From assembly GCF_004521915.1 (NCBI RefSeq), contig NZ_SDKD01000003.1:155313-219312 (forward strand): a DNA stretch of 64,000 nucleotides, read 5' to 3'. Shown piece by piece: positions 36,453 to 45,372 of this stretch; position 1 is the stretch's first letter; every line of letters starts with the position of its first letter. The position numbers and the translations under genes were made by a program. The notes below the pieces were generated by a model. That model was not told where the DNA came from and made no database searches. It saw nothing but the letters and a program-made list of their open reading frames with translations. The stretch is from Brevibacillus migulae (GTDB lineage Bacteria > Bacillota > Bacilli > Brevibacillales > Brevibacillaceae).

Positions 36453-37303
36453 TGAGGATCTTGGTTACTGGGGGAAAAGGCCAACTCGGCGTAGAAGTAA
36501 CTAATACATTAATGGCTAATGATCATCAGGTGTGTTCTTATGGTCGTGATGAACTAGATATTACTAATCTTGACGAAGTTATAAAGACGATTGAAAATCT
36601 ACGTCCCGAGGTGATTGTTCATACTGCCGCTTATACCCAAGTAGATAAGGCTGAGCAAGAGGTTGATCAAGCCTATTTGGTCAATGCTTATGGGACTAGG
36701 AATATAGCAGTCGCCGCAGAGAAAATTGGAGCAAAACTGATTTATATCAGTACGGACTATGTCTTTGATGGCGAATCGAATATACCGTATACAGAGTTTG
36801 TTCCGACAAATCCACGGACGGTATATGGTAAATCGAAGTTGGCAGGCGAAAAGTTTGTTCAGCAACTTTCGAGTAAGTTTTTTATTTTGCGCACGTCATG
36901 GGTGTATGGGAAACATGGTAACAATTTTGTGAGGACAATGTTGAAATTGGCTACACAACAACCAGAGTTACGTGTTGTTCATGATCAGGTCGGTTGTCCG
37001 ACTTATACCAGAGATTTAGCAGAGTTCATTTCAAAGGTCATGTACTCGGAAAAATACGGCATTTATCACGTTTCTAATGCTGGTCAATGTTCATGGTATG
37101 AGTTTGCTAAAGCCATCTTTGAAGAAACGAGATCAAATGATATTCGAATCACTCCTGTAACGACTGTAGATTTTCCAAGGCCAGCACCCAGACCGAGATA
37201 TTCCGTTTTCGATCATATGGCGATTCGATTAAATGGGTTCCAACCAATAAGGCCATGGAAAGATGCCTTAAAAGATTATCTAGATGAAATGCATAATGAC
37301 TAG
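36452..37303 (+). CDS. rmlD: dTDP-4-dehydrorhamnose reductase
   Basis: Last step of dTDP-L-rhamnose synthesis: NAD(P)H-dependent reduction of the 4-keto group. SDR fold with ILVTGGKGQLG at the N-terminus, VIVHTAAYTQVDKAE, YISTDYVFDG, and the catalytic YGKSKLAGE. Other typical pieces are LRTSWVYGKHGNNFV and VVHDQVGCPTYTRDLA. Length 283. It is the last gene of rmlACBD, and its stop codon lies inside the terminator hairpin. Confidence 0.96.
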   Translation: MRILVTGGKGQLGVEVTNTLMANDHQVCSYGRDELDITNLDEVIKTIENLRPEVIVHTAAYTQVDKAEQEVDQAYLVNAYGTRNIAVAAEKIGAKLIYISTDYVFDGESNIPYTEFVPTNPRTVYGKSKLAGEKFVQQLSSKFFILRTSWVYGKHGNNFVRTMLKLATQQPELRVVHDQVGCPTYTRDLAEFISKVMYSEKYGIYHVSNAGQCSWYEFAKAIFEETRSNDIRITPVTTVDFPRPAPRPRYSVFDHMAIRLNGFQPIRPWKDALKDYLDEMHND

Positions 37304-37330
37304 AGGGCGTGACTCTCTAGTTATTTTTTT
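37299..37330 (+). terminator. Rho-independent terminator of rmlACBD
   Basis: ACTAGAG (37299-37305) pairs with CTCTAGT (37315-37321), followed by a T run to 37330. The 5' arm overlaps the rmlD stop codon. Confidence 0.85.
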
Positions 37331-37352
37331 GCCATCATTCTACTTGCACTCT

Positions 37353-37384
37353 TTGACAAAAAACGACGAAATCAATGATATAAT
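37353..37384 (+). promoter_or_regulatory. Probable sigma-A promoter for the GT2-wbaP-galU group
   Basis: A perfect TTGACA (37353-37358) is followed at 17 bases by TGATAT (37376-37381), or at 20 bases by TATAAT (37379-37384). It lies about 36 bases before ATG 37420. Confidence 0.6.
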
Positions 37385-37419
37385 AGGCAAGATGACATAC
37401 AAAAAGGTGTAGGGGGACT

Positions 37420-38286
37420 ATGGATCTTAGCATCATAATTGTTTCTTATAACACATGCGAATTAACCCTGAATGCACTGCGTTCGGTAGTTGACTCTCAA
37501 ATAACATACAGCTATGAAGTAATAGTCGTCGATAACAATTCAACGGATGACTCTGTTTCTAGAATATCGCAAGAGTTTCCTCAGGTAACTCTCATTGCAA
37601 ATATTGAAAACCTAGGCTTTTCAAAAGCGAATAATCAAGCGATGAAAAGAGCAGCAGGTCGTTATATTTTATTGTTAAATTCCGATACAGTTGTAAATTC
37701 CGATACACTTGAGATTATGGTTAACTTTATGGACCTCCATCCAGAGATTGGAGCCGGCGGTTGCAAAGTGCTATTGCCCGATGGTGGTTTAGATAAAGCA
37801 TGCCGCCGGGGCTTTCCGACACCATCTGCTTCATTATATTATTTATTGGGGTTATCCAAAATGTTTCCAAATTCACCAAAGTTCAATCAATATCAATTAG
37901 GTCATTTAGATCCCGATCAAGATTATCCGGTAGACTGCTTAGTTGGTGCATTTATGATTGTTCGAAGAGAGACAATTGAGCAGGTTGGTTTACTTGACGA
38001 GGAATTCTTTATGTATGGAGAAGATGTTGATTGGTGTTACCGTATTAAGCAACATGGCTGGCAACTATATTATTACCCATACACCAGCATTATCCACTAT
38101 AAAGGGGCCAGCAGCAGACGTAGGCCTTTTAAAATCGTTTATGAGTTCCATAGAGCGATGTATCTGTTTCATAAAAAGCATTACCAGCAAAGGTATTCAT
38201 TCATCACAAATTTTATCGTTTATTTAGGGATAGCACTTAAATTCGCTATTACTTTATTACGAAATCAATTATCACGAATTGGGTGA
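37420..38286 (+). CDS. Glycosyltransferase family 2 (rhamnosyltransferase-like)
   Basis: A 288-residue GT-A transferase similar in plan to the one at 32845. Key segments are LSIIIVSYNTCELTLNALRS, VVDNNSTDDSV, NLGFSKANNQAMKRA, YILLLNSDTVVNSDTL with the metal-binding Asp, LVGAFMIVRRETIEQVG and EFFMYGEDVDWCYRIKQHGW. A hydrophobic C-terminus (NFIVYLGIALKFAITLL) may attach it to the membrane. ATG 37420 follows AGGGGG. It overlaps or abuts the initiating transferase gene downstream, so the two are coupled. Donor is probably dTDP-rhamnose, by context only. Confidence 0.87.
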   Translation: MDLSIIIVSYNTCELTLNALRSVVDSQITYSYEVIVVDNNSTDDSVSRISQEFPQVTLIANIENLGFSKANNQAMKRAAGRYILLLNSDTVVNSDTLEIMVNFMDLHPEIGAGGCKVLLPDGGLDKACRRGFPTPSASLYYLLGLSKMFPNSPKFNQYQLGHLDPDQDYPVDCLVGAFMIVRRETIEQVGLLDEEFFMYGEDVDWCYRIKQHGWQLYYYPYTSIIHYKGASSRRRPFKIVYEFHRAMYLFHKKHYQQRYSFITNFIVYLGIALKFAITLLRNQLSRIG

Positions 38287-38290
38287 TTTG

Positions 38291-39694
38291 ATGATAAGAA
38301 ACAATGAAAAATTTTTATCGCAAATATATGCAGTAACTGACTTAATTATCATTCAATGCATTTTTCTGTTTTCTTACTGGCTGAAGTTTCATGTTTTTTC
38401 GACAGATGAAACACATTTGCCTTTTGGTACCTATTTTCTATGGAGTTTTATTTACGGGATCATTGCAAATGGTATCGGCTTTTTAACGGGTTTTTACTCT
38501 CCAAAGCGTAAAAAACGCTTCTCGTTTGAAGCGTTTAAAGTAATCCAGGTTCATTCATTAAGTTTGTTGGTATTGCTTAGCTTCTTATTCATTTTCAAAG
38601 AACTGCATATTTCCCGAACATTTCTTCTGATCTTTCTATTCAATAACATTTTGCTCGTTAATGTTTACCGATACGTAATTAAAATCTCATTAAAACAATT
38701 TCGGAAAAAGGGATACAACAAGCAATTCATTCTTATCTTAGGTGCGGGATCTTTAGGAAGAAGGTTCCATCAAACAGTCTTGCGGCATCCCGAGATGGGC
38801 TTTGAAGTGATCGGCTTTTTAGATGATAATTTGGTTCAACACGATGAGGAATTTTCGCAATATAAACCGATTATTGGTAATATCGGTGATTTAGAGAATA
38901 TCCTTGAAAACAATTTGGTTGATGAAGTGGTGATTGCATTGCCGCTTCGTGCACATAAAAAGTATGGACTTATTATTGAAGTATGTGAAAAAGCAGGAGT
39001 GCGTACATTAATCATTCCCGACTTTTTCGACATTCTTCCAGCCAGACCTTATATCGACAACTTTGCAGATATTCCAATGATTAACGTGCGAGATATTCCA
39101 CTTGATGAGATTAGAAATCGTTTGTACAAAAGGATATTTGATATTGCATTTTCACTTGCAGCCATCGTCGTGACTTCACCGTTATTGCTGTTGATCGCGG
39201 TTGGAATTAAATTAACTTCTCCAGGACCGGTCATTTTTAAACAGGAAAGGGTTGGGATGAACAGGCGCACTTTTTCCATGTATAAATTTCGCACGATGAA
39301 AGTATTGTCCCAAAAGATTTCTGACACACAGTGGACAACTGAAAATGATCCTCGTAAAACGAGATTTGGATCGTTTTTGCGTAAGACGAGTTTGGATGAA
39401 CTCCCACAGTTCTTCAATGTTCTAAAAGGGGATATGAGTGTTGTGGGGCCACGCCCGGAACGTCCGTACTTTGTCGAGCAATTTAAGGAGGAGATCCCCA
39501 AATACATGGTAAAACATCATGTGCGGCCGGGGATTACTGGTTGGGCACAAGCCAATGGTCTACGTGGAGATACTTCGATCGAGGACCGGATTATTCATGA
39601 CATTTTTTATATTGAAAATTGGACATTACTCCTAGATATACGCATTATTTTTAGAACAATTGTGAGGGGCTTTGTTAATAAGAACGCGTATTAA
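38291..39694 (+). CDS. Undecaprenyl-phosphate hexose-1-phosphate transferase (WbaP/WsaP family)
   Basis: Initiating enzyme of glycan synthesis: it moves a hexose-1-phosphate (galactose or glucose) from a UDP sugar to undecaprenyl phosphate. The 467-residue protein has four N-terminal membrane segments (about 10-135), a Rossmann-like CoA_binding_3 domain (about 140-260, FILILGAGSLGRRFH) and the C-terminal catalytic module: KRIFDIAFSLAAIVVTSPLL, FKQERVGMNRRTFSMYKFRT, LRKTSLDELPQFFNVLKGDM and SVVGPRPERP. The equivalent S-layer glycan enzyme in Geobacillus is WsaP. ATG 38291 is chosen over TTG 38279. galU follows after 22 bases and would supply UDP-glucose. Confidence 0.92.
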   Translation: MIRNNEKFLSQIYAVTDLIIIQCIFLFSYWLKFHVFSTDETHLPFGTYFLWSFIYGIIANGIGFLTGFYSPKRKKRFSFEAFKVIQVHSLSLLVLLSFLFIFKELHISRTFLLIFLFNNILLVNVYRYVIKISLKQFRKKGYNKQFILILGAGSLGRRFHQTVLRHPEMGFEVIGFLDDNLVQHDEEFSQYKPIIGNIGDLENILENNLVDEVVIALPLRAHKKYGLIIEVCEKAGVRTLIIPDFFDILPARPYIDNFADIPMINVRDIPLDEIRNRLYKRIFDIAFSLAAIVVTSPLLLLIAVGIKLTSPGPVIFKQERVGMNRRTFSMYKFRTMKVLSQKISDTQWTTENDPRKTRFGSFLRKTSLDELPQFFNVLKGDMSVVGPRPERPYFVEQFKEEIPKYMVKHHVRPGITGWAQANGLRGDTSIEDRIIHDIFYIENWTLLLDIRIIFRTIVRGFVNKNAY

Positions 39695-39716
39695 ATCTAC
39701 ATGATGGGGGTACAGC

Positions 39717-40580
39717 ATGATTAAAAAAGCCATCATTCCTGCAGCGGGTCTAGGAACTCGATTTCTTCCCGCAACAAAAGCTCAGCCAAAAGAGATGTTA
39801 CCAATCGTCGATAAACCGACGATTCAATATATTGTTGAAGAGGCAGTCGAATCGGGAATAGAAGATATCATTATCGTTACCGGTCGTCATAAAAGAGCAA
39901 TTGAAGATCATTTTGACAAATCGGTCGAATTAGAAGTCAACCTTTTTGAAAAACAACAAAATACCTTATTGGAGATTGTCGAAGAGATTTCAAACATGGT
40001 GGATATCCACTACATTAGGCAAAAAGAGCCCCTTGGTCTGGGGCATGCTGTATACTGCGCTAGAAAGTTTATTGGAAATGATCCTTTTGCGGTTTTGCTC
40101 GGTGATGATATCACAGTTAGTGAGGTTCCCTGTCTTAAACAAATGATTCAAGTTTATAACCGGGAACAAAAATCTGTTATTGGTGTACAATCTGTTCAAT
40201 GGAAAGAAACCAATAAATACGGAATAATTACCCCAGGAAGGGAAAAAGGAAAGGTAACAGAAGTGGTTGATCTTGTTGAAAAACCGATAGTTAATCCACC
40301 TTCTAACTTGGCTGTTATGGGGCGGTATATTTTGGAGCCGAAAGTGTTTGATTACCTGGGAAAAACAAAGCCTGGAACGGGCGGAGAGATCCAACTCACA
40401 GATGCATTAAAGGAGTTAGCGAAAGAAAGCGAAATTATTGCATATAATTACGAGGGTAAGCGTTATGATGTAGGGGATAAACTTGGATTTCTGCAAGCAA
40501 CTGTGGAATTTGCCTTAAAACGTGAGGATTTGCGTGAAGAGTTTACATTATATCTTCAAAAAGTAGCTATGCAGAGTTAA
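39717..40580 (+). CDS. galU: UTP-glucose-1-phosphate uridylyltransferase
   Basis: Makes UDP-glucose from UTP and glucose 1-phosphate in the cytosol, feeding glucosylation and, through epimerisation, UDP-galactose. The 287-residue protein has [79 protein letters not shown] and the late [17 protein letters not shown] 39717 follows GGGGG. It is downstream of the initiating transferase in the same transcript. A genome often has a second galU or gtaB; that cannot be judged here. Confidence 0.95.
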   Translation: MIKKAIIPAAGLGTRFLPATKAQPKEMLPIVDKPTIQYIVEEAVESGIEDIIIVTGRHKRAIEDHFDKSVELEVNLFEKQQNTLLEIVEEISNMVDIHYIRQKEPLGLGHAVYCARKFIGNDPFAVLLGDDITVSEVPCLKQMIQVYNREQKSVIGVQSVQWKETNKYGIITPGREKGKVTEVVDLVEKPIVNPPSNLAVMGRYILEPKVFDYLGKTKPGTGGEIQLTDALKELAKESEIIAYNYEGKRYDVGDKLGFLQATVEFALKREDLREEFTLYLQKVAMQS

Positions 40581-40593
40581 TACATTTATTTGA

Positions 40594-40636
40594 AGCTGGC
40601 CAAAACTCATCGATATGGGGTTGGCTCTTTTTTTTG
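40594..40636 (+). terminator. Probable terminator after galU
   Basis: GCCAA (40599-40603) pairs with TTGGC (40621-40625), with further imperfect pairing across aactcat/atatggg, followed by a run of T to 40636. Confidence 0.7.
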
Positions 40637-41006
40637 TCCGATTTATTATTAACTATGCCTTTAACGAATGTGCGGCTAAATCAAAGAAAGGTATTATAAA
40701 TTTCTAACTGGTTGCAGAACTACTACCTTACATGAGAAAAAGCTACTCATATAACCTGTGATAAAATGTGGAACTTATTATTGAGTAAAGATAAAAATGA
40801 GAGTTGATTCAATTTGCTTAATAATATTTCTTGTCTTAGCTGTATTAGTTTTAATAAATTATTTAAATGTTTAAAAAAGTATTCCTTGGATAGCTCTAAG
40901 CGATTATTTCGAATATATTTAAATTGCAATTAAGGTGAACAAGATTTATTATTTTTTGGACTTCTATTTTAATGTACGCTAACACATAGGGAATCGAGGA
41001 AAATCC
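40637..41006. other. AT-rich gene-free interval before the GDPD gene
   Basis: About 370 AT-rich bases with no recognisable gene. The 60-codon minus-strand frame at 40747-40929 is composed of common residues, lacks a ribosome site and is judged spurious. No clear promoter could be pinned down, although the downstream gene must have one here. Confidence 0.5.
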
Positions 41007-41873
41007 ATGAGAAGGTTTTTACAATTTTTTTTACTTTTGCTAAGTATCTTTTATTCGACCTCAGTATCAGAAGCAGCGGAATCCCAAACTAAAATTTGGT
41101 CTGATTATACTCTTATTGCACATGCCTTTGGTGGGGTTGCTGGCAATACTTACACTAACTCTTACGAAGCCTTTATCGCTAACTATGATAAGGGGCAACG
41201 AGTGTTTGAAGTTGATTTAATCCTAACTTCTGATAACTATTTAGTTGCTCGACATGATTGGTCGGAAAGTTTCACCAAGATGTTACAACAAGATATATCT
41301 AGCAGTAAAGGGCAACCTCTAAGCTATGATGAGATTAGAAAATACAAAATAATGAAACGTTACACGATGCTTGAATTCAGTGAGATTGCAAAAATCCTAA
41401 AAGAGTATCCAGATATTTATATTGTTACGGATACGAAAGACACTGAAAAATTATTAGTGGAACGACAATTCAACATATTGGTAAATGAAGCAAAGAAAGT
41501 AGATGTGACCATTTTAAAAAGGATTATCCCACAGATATATAACCAAGAGATGTTTGCAACTTTGGAAAATATTCATTCGTTTGATAATTATATTTATACT
41601 CTTTATCAATCGAAAGATACTAATGATCAAGTTATTAAATTTGTAAGTAATAATAATATCGCTGCTATAACCATGCCGACTTTTAAAGCAAATGTCGAAT
41701 TTGTATCAAAGTTAAAGGAAGAAGGCATTCCGGTATATGTTCACACTTTAAACAACCTTGATGAAATGAAGAAATTCAAAGATATAGGGGTACATGGGTT
41801 TTACACAGACTTTGTTACATACAAAGATATTGACCATTACAATTTAGAGGAAAAGTTACGCCAAACGAAGTAG
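41007..41873 (+). CDS. Secreted glycerophosphodiester phosphodiesterase-family protein
   Basis: A 288-residue protein with a signal peptide (about 1-23, cleavage near SEAAES), so it acts outside the membrane. The GDPD fold is supported by IAHAFGGVAGNTYTNSYEAF (the HRGG-like start with its His), VFEVDLILTSDNYLVARHDW (the metal ligands Glu, Asp and His), IVTDTK, and VYVHTLNNLDEMKKFKDIGV near the end. The family hydrolyses glycerophosphodiesters. The first motif reads HAFGG rather than HRGG, so it may be a divergent branch. Its nearness to the LtaS-like gene suggests turnover or trimming of glycerol-phosphate groups on the surface polymer. Confidence 0.8.
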   Translation: MRRFLQFFLLLLSIFYSTSVSEAAESQTKIWSDYTLIAHAFGGVAGNTYTNSYEAFIANYDKGQRVFEVDLILTSDNYLVARHDWSESFTKMLQQDISSSKGQPLSYDEIRKYKIMKRYTMLEFSEIAKILKEYPDIYIVTDTKDTEKLLVERQFNILVNEAKKVDVTILKRIIPQIYNQEMFATLENIHSFDNYIYTLYQSKDTNDQVIKFVSNNNIAAITMPTFKANVEFVSKLKEEGIPVYVHTLNNLDEMKKFKDIGVHGFYTDFVTYKDIDHYNLEEKLRQTK

Positions 41874-41977
41874 ATAATCTTAATCTGTTGACTTTGATTT
41901 CTTGATTTAGATTTGTAGAAACATGAATCTTTAAGATTTTATGCTCTGCTACTTTTGTCTAGCTAGGTGATTTTCTA

Positions 41978-42017
41978 AAGTCCATACTACCACTCACAAC
42001 AGTGGAAGTATGGACTT
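41978..42017. terminator. Long inverted repeat, possible bidirectional terminator
   Basis: AAGTCCATACT pairs with AGTATGGACTT, and CCACT with AGTGG inside it, with one A-A mismatch; the loop is cacaac. The following bases are A/T-rich but not a pure T run on either strand, so termination is likely but not certain. Confidence 0.55.
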
Positions 42018-42114
42018 AAATATATTAAATAGAAAATTATAACCTACAACCATATAACCACCCCACCCCCACACAGATAGGGCAATTCTCCCGTACACAC
42101 CTCCCACCCCACCC

Positions 42115-42123
42115 TGTTACAAT
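42115..42123 (+). promoter_or_regulatory. Extended -10 promoter for the AbrB-type gene
   Basis: TGTTACAAT fits the extended -10 form TG-n-TACAAT. No good -35 is seen in the C-rich sequence upstream, as is usual for extended -10 promoters. It is 66 bases before ATG 42190. Confidence 0.45.
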
Positions 42124-42189
42124 TAATGGAAGGGACAACCCCAACTCTCGGAAGTCCCCCAGCAAAAACACTTGGGAGGAATCGGAACT

Positions 42190-42714
42190 ATGACAAATCG
42201 CAGCTGTCAAATCCCTGGTTGCCAAGGCAAGCACGTGGCCAAAGGGTTCTGTGCCAAACACTACCAGGCACACCGATTGCAGCAAAACCAAAATCCAGCC
42301 AAACACTCCGCCTTACAAGAGACAGCTGCAGCGATGGAACGCACTTGCCAGGTACCTGGCTGTCAAGGCGCCTATTACGCAAAAGGCTTTTGTGCTTCGC
42401 ATTATCAGAAAAACCGGATCTTGTCCATGAGCACATCCTCCAGCCAAGAGGTGAAAGGAGCGGGACACTCCACCGGGATTACCCGTCAGCTGGACAACCT
42501 GGGCAGAATCGTCTTGCCTATTGAGCTTCGCCGTTCCTTGAATATCGAGATTTCCGACTCGCTGGAAATATTCGTGGACCGCGACATGCTCATCTTGCGG
42601 AAATATTCGCCAGGCTGCACATTTTGCGGGACGATTACGATGGATTCGATCTATTTCAAAGGAAGAGTCATCTGCCAGGAATGCAATCGTTCCTGTAATG
42701 AGCTGCTCACATGA
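42190..42714 (+). CDS. AbrB-family transcription regulator with duplicated N-terminal Cys/His fingers
   Basis: A 174-residue protein of three parts. Residues about 1-75 hold two copies of a zinc-finger-like unit: CQIPGCQGKHVAKGFCAKHY and CQVPGCQGAYYAKGFCASHY, each with three Cys and one His. This finger resembles those at the ends of phage HNH nucleases. Residues about 95-145 are a SpoVT/AbrB DNA-binding domain: GITRQLDNLGRIVLPIELRR, LEIFVDRDMLILRKY. The tail has a CTFCG...CQEC zinc ribbon. ATG 42190 follows GGGAGGA. AbrB proteins are transition-state repressors; the added fingers suggest a metal- or partner-dependent variant. It is next to secreted protease and S-layer assembly genes. Confidence 0.85.
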   Translation: MTNRSCQIPGCQGKHVAKGFCAKHYQAHRLQQNQNPAKHSALQETAAAMERTCQVPGCQGAYYAKGFCASHYQKNRILSMSTSSSQEVKGAGHSTGITRQLDNLGRIVLPIELRRSLNIEISDSLEIFVDRDMLILRKYSPGCTFCGTITMDSIYFKGRVICQECNRSCNELLT

Positions 42715-42819
42715 GCGGATACGAATGATATTGCTCTTGCCGTCGAAGAGATGTCTTTTTTCATGGGACAAATGATTTCCTAATCTTTCACTGCTATACT
42801 TACATAAAAATGTATACAA

Positions 42820-42878
42820 GATCCCGTTTCCGATCGCGGTGGGTACTGTGTTTGCAGGAACGGGGTTTTGACTCTTTT
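42820..42878 (+). terminator. Terminator or attenuator hairpin before the S8 protease gene
   Basis: GATCCCGTTTC (42820-42830) pairs with GGAACGGGGTTT (42857-42868) using a few wobble pairs, with an inner GC-rich loop, followed by tgactcttttg. It may end the abrB-type transcript or attenuate read-through into the protease gene. Confidence 0.4.
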
Positions 42879-42945
42879 GAAAACAGGGTAATACATAGGA
42901 ACAAGTCCTGAAGACTGATGGTACCATCCAAAAGGAGAAAAAGAG

Positions 42946-45198
42946 ATGCAGATGAAAGAATATGGCCGCAAACTGGGGAAAATCGCCGTAGCCTTCTCAT
43001 TATTCACATTTGTCGGACAAGCGGGTATATGGGCCCACGAAGTCCGTGCAGAAACGAGCTCGCCATCGATCCCAAGCAGTGAGACGGGCGAGTACATTAT
43101 TAAGATGAAAAAAACAGCATCAGCCCTGTCCGCGAAGTCGATGCTATCTGCAAAAGGCGCGTCAGTCCTGAGTGTTAACAATCAGCGAGTGGTGATGAAG
43201 CTGGACAAGGCTTCCGAGCAAGAGGCCCTGACAAGCTTATCATCCAACCCTAGCGTGGAATATATCGAGCCCAATATTAAAATGCATACGTTCGCAGAGA
43301 TTGCCGACCCGAGCTATTCCAAGCAATGGGGATTGCGTGCGATCCATGCGGCAGAGGCTTGGGCAGAAGCCACAAACACAGAGGAAGTAACGGTTGCTGT
43401 CCTCGATACCGGGGTAGATTACACGCATCCGGATCTGGCCAACCGTGTCGATACCAAGCATGATTATGATTATATCAATGGCGATTCTGACGCGATGGAT
43501 GACAACGGACATGGCACGCATGTATCGGGGATTCTCGCAGCAGAGCTGAACAAGGTTGGCATTGCGGGAACGGCGGGCCCGATCGATGTGAAGCTGCTTC
43601 CGTTAAAGGTCTTGGATGATGAAGGAGATGGGGACCTGTATCACGTGGCGATGGCGATCGAGGATGCGGTGGACCTCGGTGCGGATGTCATCAATTTGAG
43701 TCTGGGCGGCTATTGGAATGAGGAAATGGACGGGAAACCCAGAACCATGATCGATGCTGTAGAATACGCAATGGACAAAGGCGCAGTGGTCATAGCGGCT
43801 GCCGGAAACGAAAAGGCCGACGCGGACTACTTCATCCCTGCTTCCATTCCTGATGTCATTACAGTAAGTGCTGTCAATGAAAATCTGAAGCTCACTAACT
43901 TCTCCAATTTTGGGGACAGTATCGATATTGCCGCACCGGGGGAAGACATTCTCAGTACATGGCCGGGGGGAGGCTACGTATATGAGTCGGGCACCTCGAT
44001 GGCGACACCGTTTGTCTCTGGAGCGGCTGCTTTGCTGAAGGCACAGAATCCGGATCTGGACCCCGAGGAGCTGACGGATCTGCTGCTCGAAGGGACTACG
44101 GATCTAGGAGCGAAAGGCGACGATGATTTGTACGGTGAGGGCTTGCTCAACATTTACCAGGCCTGGCAGGATGGAGCGGATGATGTAGAGAATTCGGCAC
44201 CTGTGCTGGAGAAAATCAGCGCCAGCTCCAAAAAGCTTACCCTCAAGCCGGGAGCACAGTCTCAATTGTCTGTAAACGCCTATTACTCCGACGATTCGAA
44301 AAAGGATATCACGTCCGAAGTGCAATGGGATTCGCAAAATGAACGGGTCGCGGTTGTCGAGAATGGACTGGTGACCGCAAAAGGATTTGGGAAAACAAAC
44401 ATTACAGCTGATTTTGGCGGAAAAACGCTCAAGATACCGGTAGAAATCACGGTCAGCAGCCTGAAAGCTTCCACGAGCCGCCTGTCGTTGAAACCGGTTG
44501 GCACAGCGACGATCCAGATTATGGCTACGTACGGGGATAAATCCACTGCAATGATCGATCCCGATGAGATTGAATGGAGCTCCAATGATGAAAGCGTAGC
44601 GACCGTTGCTGATGGCGTTGTGTCTGCCCATAACGTGGGGCGGACTTATATCACGGCTTCCTATGGAGGAAAAGCGGTAAAAGTAAGCGTGACGATCCAG
44701 CTGACGAAGCTGGAGGCGTCCTCCAGCAAGCTTTTGATGAAGCCGGACGATGCTTCGTTGATCAAGCTCAGCGCAGTCTATGGAAGTGAAAAGGAAGAAG
44801 TCACGGAAGAAGCGACATGGAAGACCAGCAATGACGATGTGGCGGAATATCAAGATGGGCAAATCGTGACGACAGGGTTCGGAAAAGCAACCATTACGGC
44901 GACCTACCGTGGCAAATCGACCAACATCAGTGTAGACACCACACTGAAAAAGCTGGCAGCCGATGCCACGAAAAAAACGCTGAAGCTGGAAGAAACTTAT
45001 GCACCAACGTTGGAGGCAACCTACCGGGATGATTCCGAGGATGAGGTCACCGCAGACATTGACTGGTCTTCGTCGAATGAGAAAGTAGCTACTGTGGATG
45101 AAGAAGGGCTAATCACCGCAGTTGCCGAGGGAAGAGCGACGATCACAGCCAAATATGGCGGAAAAACAGTTAGAATTTCTATCACCGTAACGGATTAA
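42946..45198 (+). CDS. Secreted subtilisin-like serine protease (S8) with four Ig-like repeats
   Basis: A 750-residue exported protease. The signal peptide ends near EVRAETS (about 30). An I9-type propeptide follows (about 45-110, GEYIIKMKKTASA ... VVMKLD ... SVEYIEPN). The S8 catalytic domain (about 125-410) has all three residues in context: VAVLDTGVDYTHPDL (Asp), NGHGTHVSGIL (His) and GTSMATPFVSGAAALL (Ser). The C-terminus has four about 80-residue Big_2-type repeats, with phrases such as LTLKPGAQSQLSVNAYYSDD and WSSSNEKVATVDEEGLITAV, which usually bind wall or surface sugars. ATG 42946 follows AAAAGGAG. No SLH domain is present. Confidence 0.93.
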   Translation: MQMKEYGRKLGKIAVAFSLFTFVGQAGIWAHEVRAETSSPSIPSSETGEYIIKMKKTASALSAKSMLSAKGASVLSVNNQRVVMKLDKASEQEALTSLSSNPSVEYIEPNIKMHTFAEIADPSYSKQWGLRAIHAAEAWAEATNTEEVTVAVLDTGVDYTHPDLANRVDTKHDYDYINGDSDAMDDNGHGTHVSGILAAELNKVGIAGTAGPIDVKLLPLKVLDDEGDGDLYHVAMAIEDAVDLGADVINLSLGGYWNEEMDGKPRTMIDAVEYAMDKGAVVIAAAGNEKADADYFIPASIPDVITVSAVNENLKLTNFSNFGDSIDIAAPGEDILSTWPGGGYVYESGTSMATPFVSGAAALLKAQNPDLDPEELTDLLLEGTTDLGAKGDDDLYGEGLLNIYQAWQDGADDVENSAPVLEKISASSKKLTLKPGAQSQLSVNAYYSDDSKKDITSEVQWDSQNERVAVVENGLVTAKGFGKTNITADFGGKTLKIPVEITVSSLKASTSRLSLKPVGTATIQIMATYGDKSTAMIDPDEIEWSSNDESVATVADGVVSAHNVGRTYITASYGGKAVKVSVTIQLTKLEASSSKLLMKPDDASLIKLSAVYGSEKEEVTEEATWKTSNDDVAEYQDGQIVTTGFGKATITATYRGKSTNISVDTTLKKLAADATKKTLKLEETYAPTLEATYRDDSEDEVTADIDWSSSNEKVATVDEEGLITAVAEGRATITAKYGGKTVRISITVTD

Positions 45199-45205
45199 AA
45201 CAGGA

Positions 45206-45246
45206 AACTCTCGATTGAGTCATCTGACTTGGTCGAGGGTTTTTTA
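45206..45246 (+). terminator. Rho-independent terminator after the first S8 protease gene
   Basis: AACTCTCGA (45206-45214) pairs with TCGAGGGTT (45233-45241) with one wobble, followed by a T run. Confidence 0.8.
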
Positions 45247-45372
45247 TGTGAGATAGTTATTTGTCCCAGCTGTTTATTAAGAAAAATAAAACTTTTGAAC
45301 CATGTAATCGTAGTTTCAGTGTGGTCAAATAAGGGAAATACCATTAAAAAACACCAAGGAGGTTTCACCGTA

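Larger units (their letters stand above)
41874..42189. other. Boundary interval between the AT-rich glycan locus and the 42-kb region
   Basis: A 316-base gene-free stretch. It holds a long near-perfect inverted repeat (41978-42017), then a C-rich strand with very few G (42041-42115), then an extended -10 promoter (42115-42123) for the AbrB-type gene. Confidence 0.6.

Noticed and set aside
40747..40929. 60-codon minus-strand frame in the gap before the GDPD gene
   Set aside because: No ribosome binding site, AT-driven composition and no motif.
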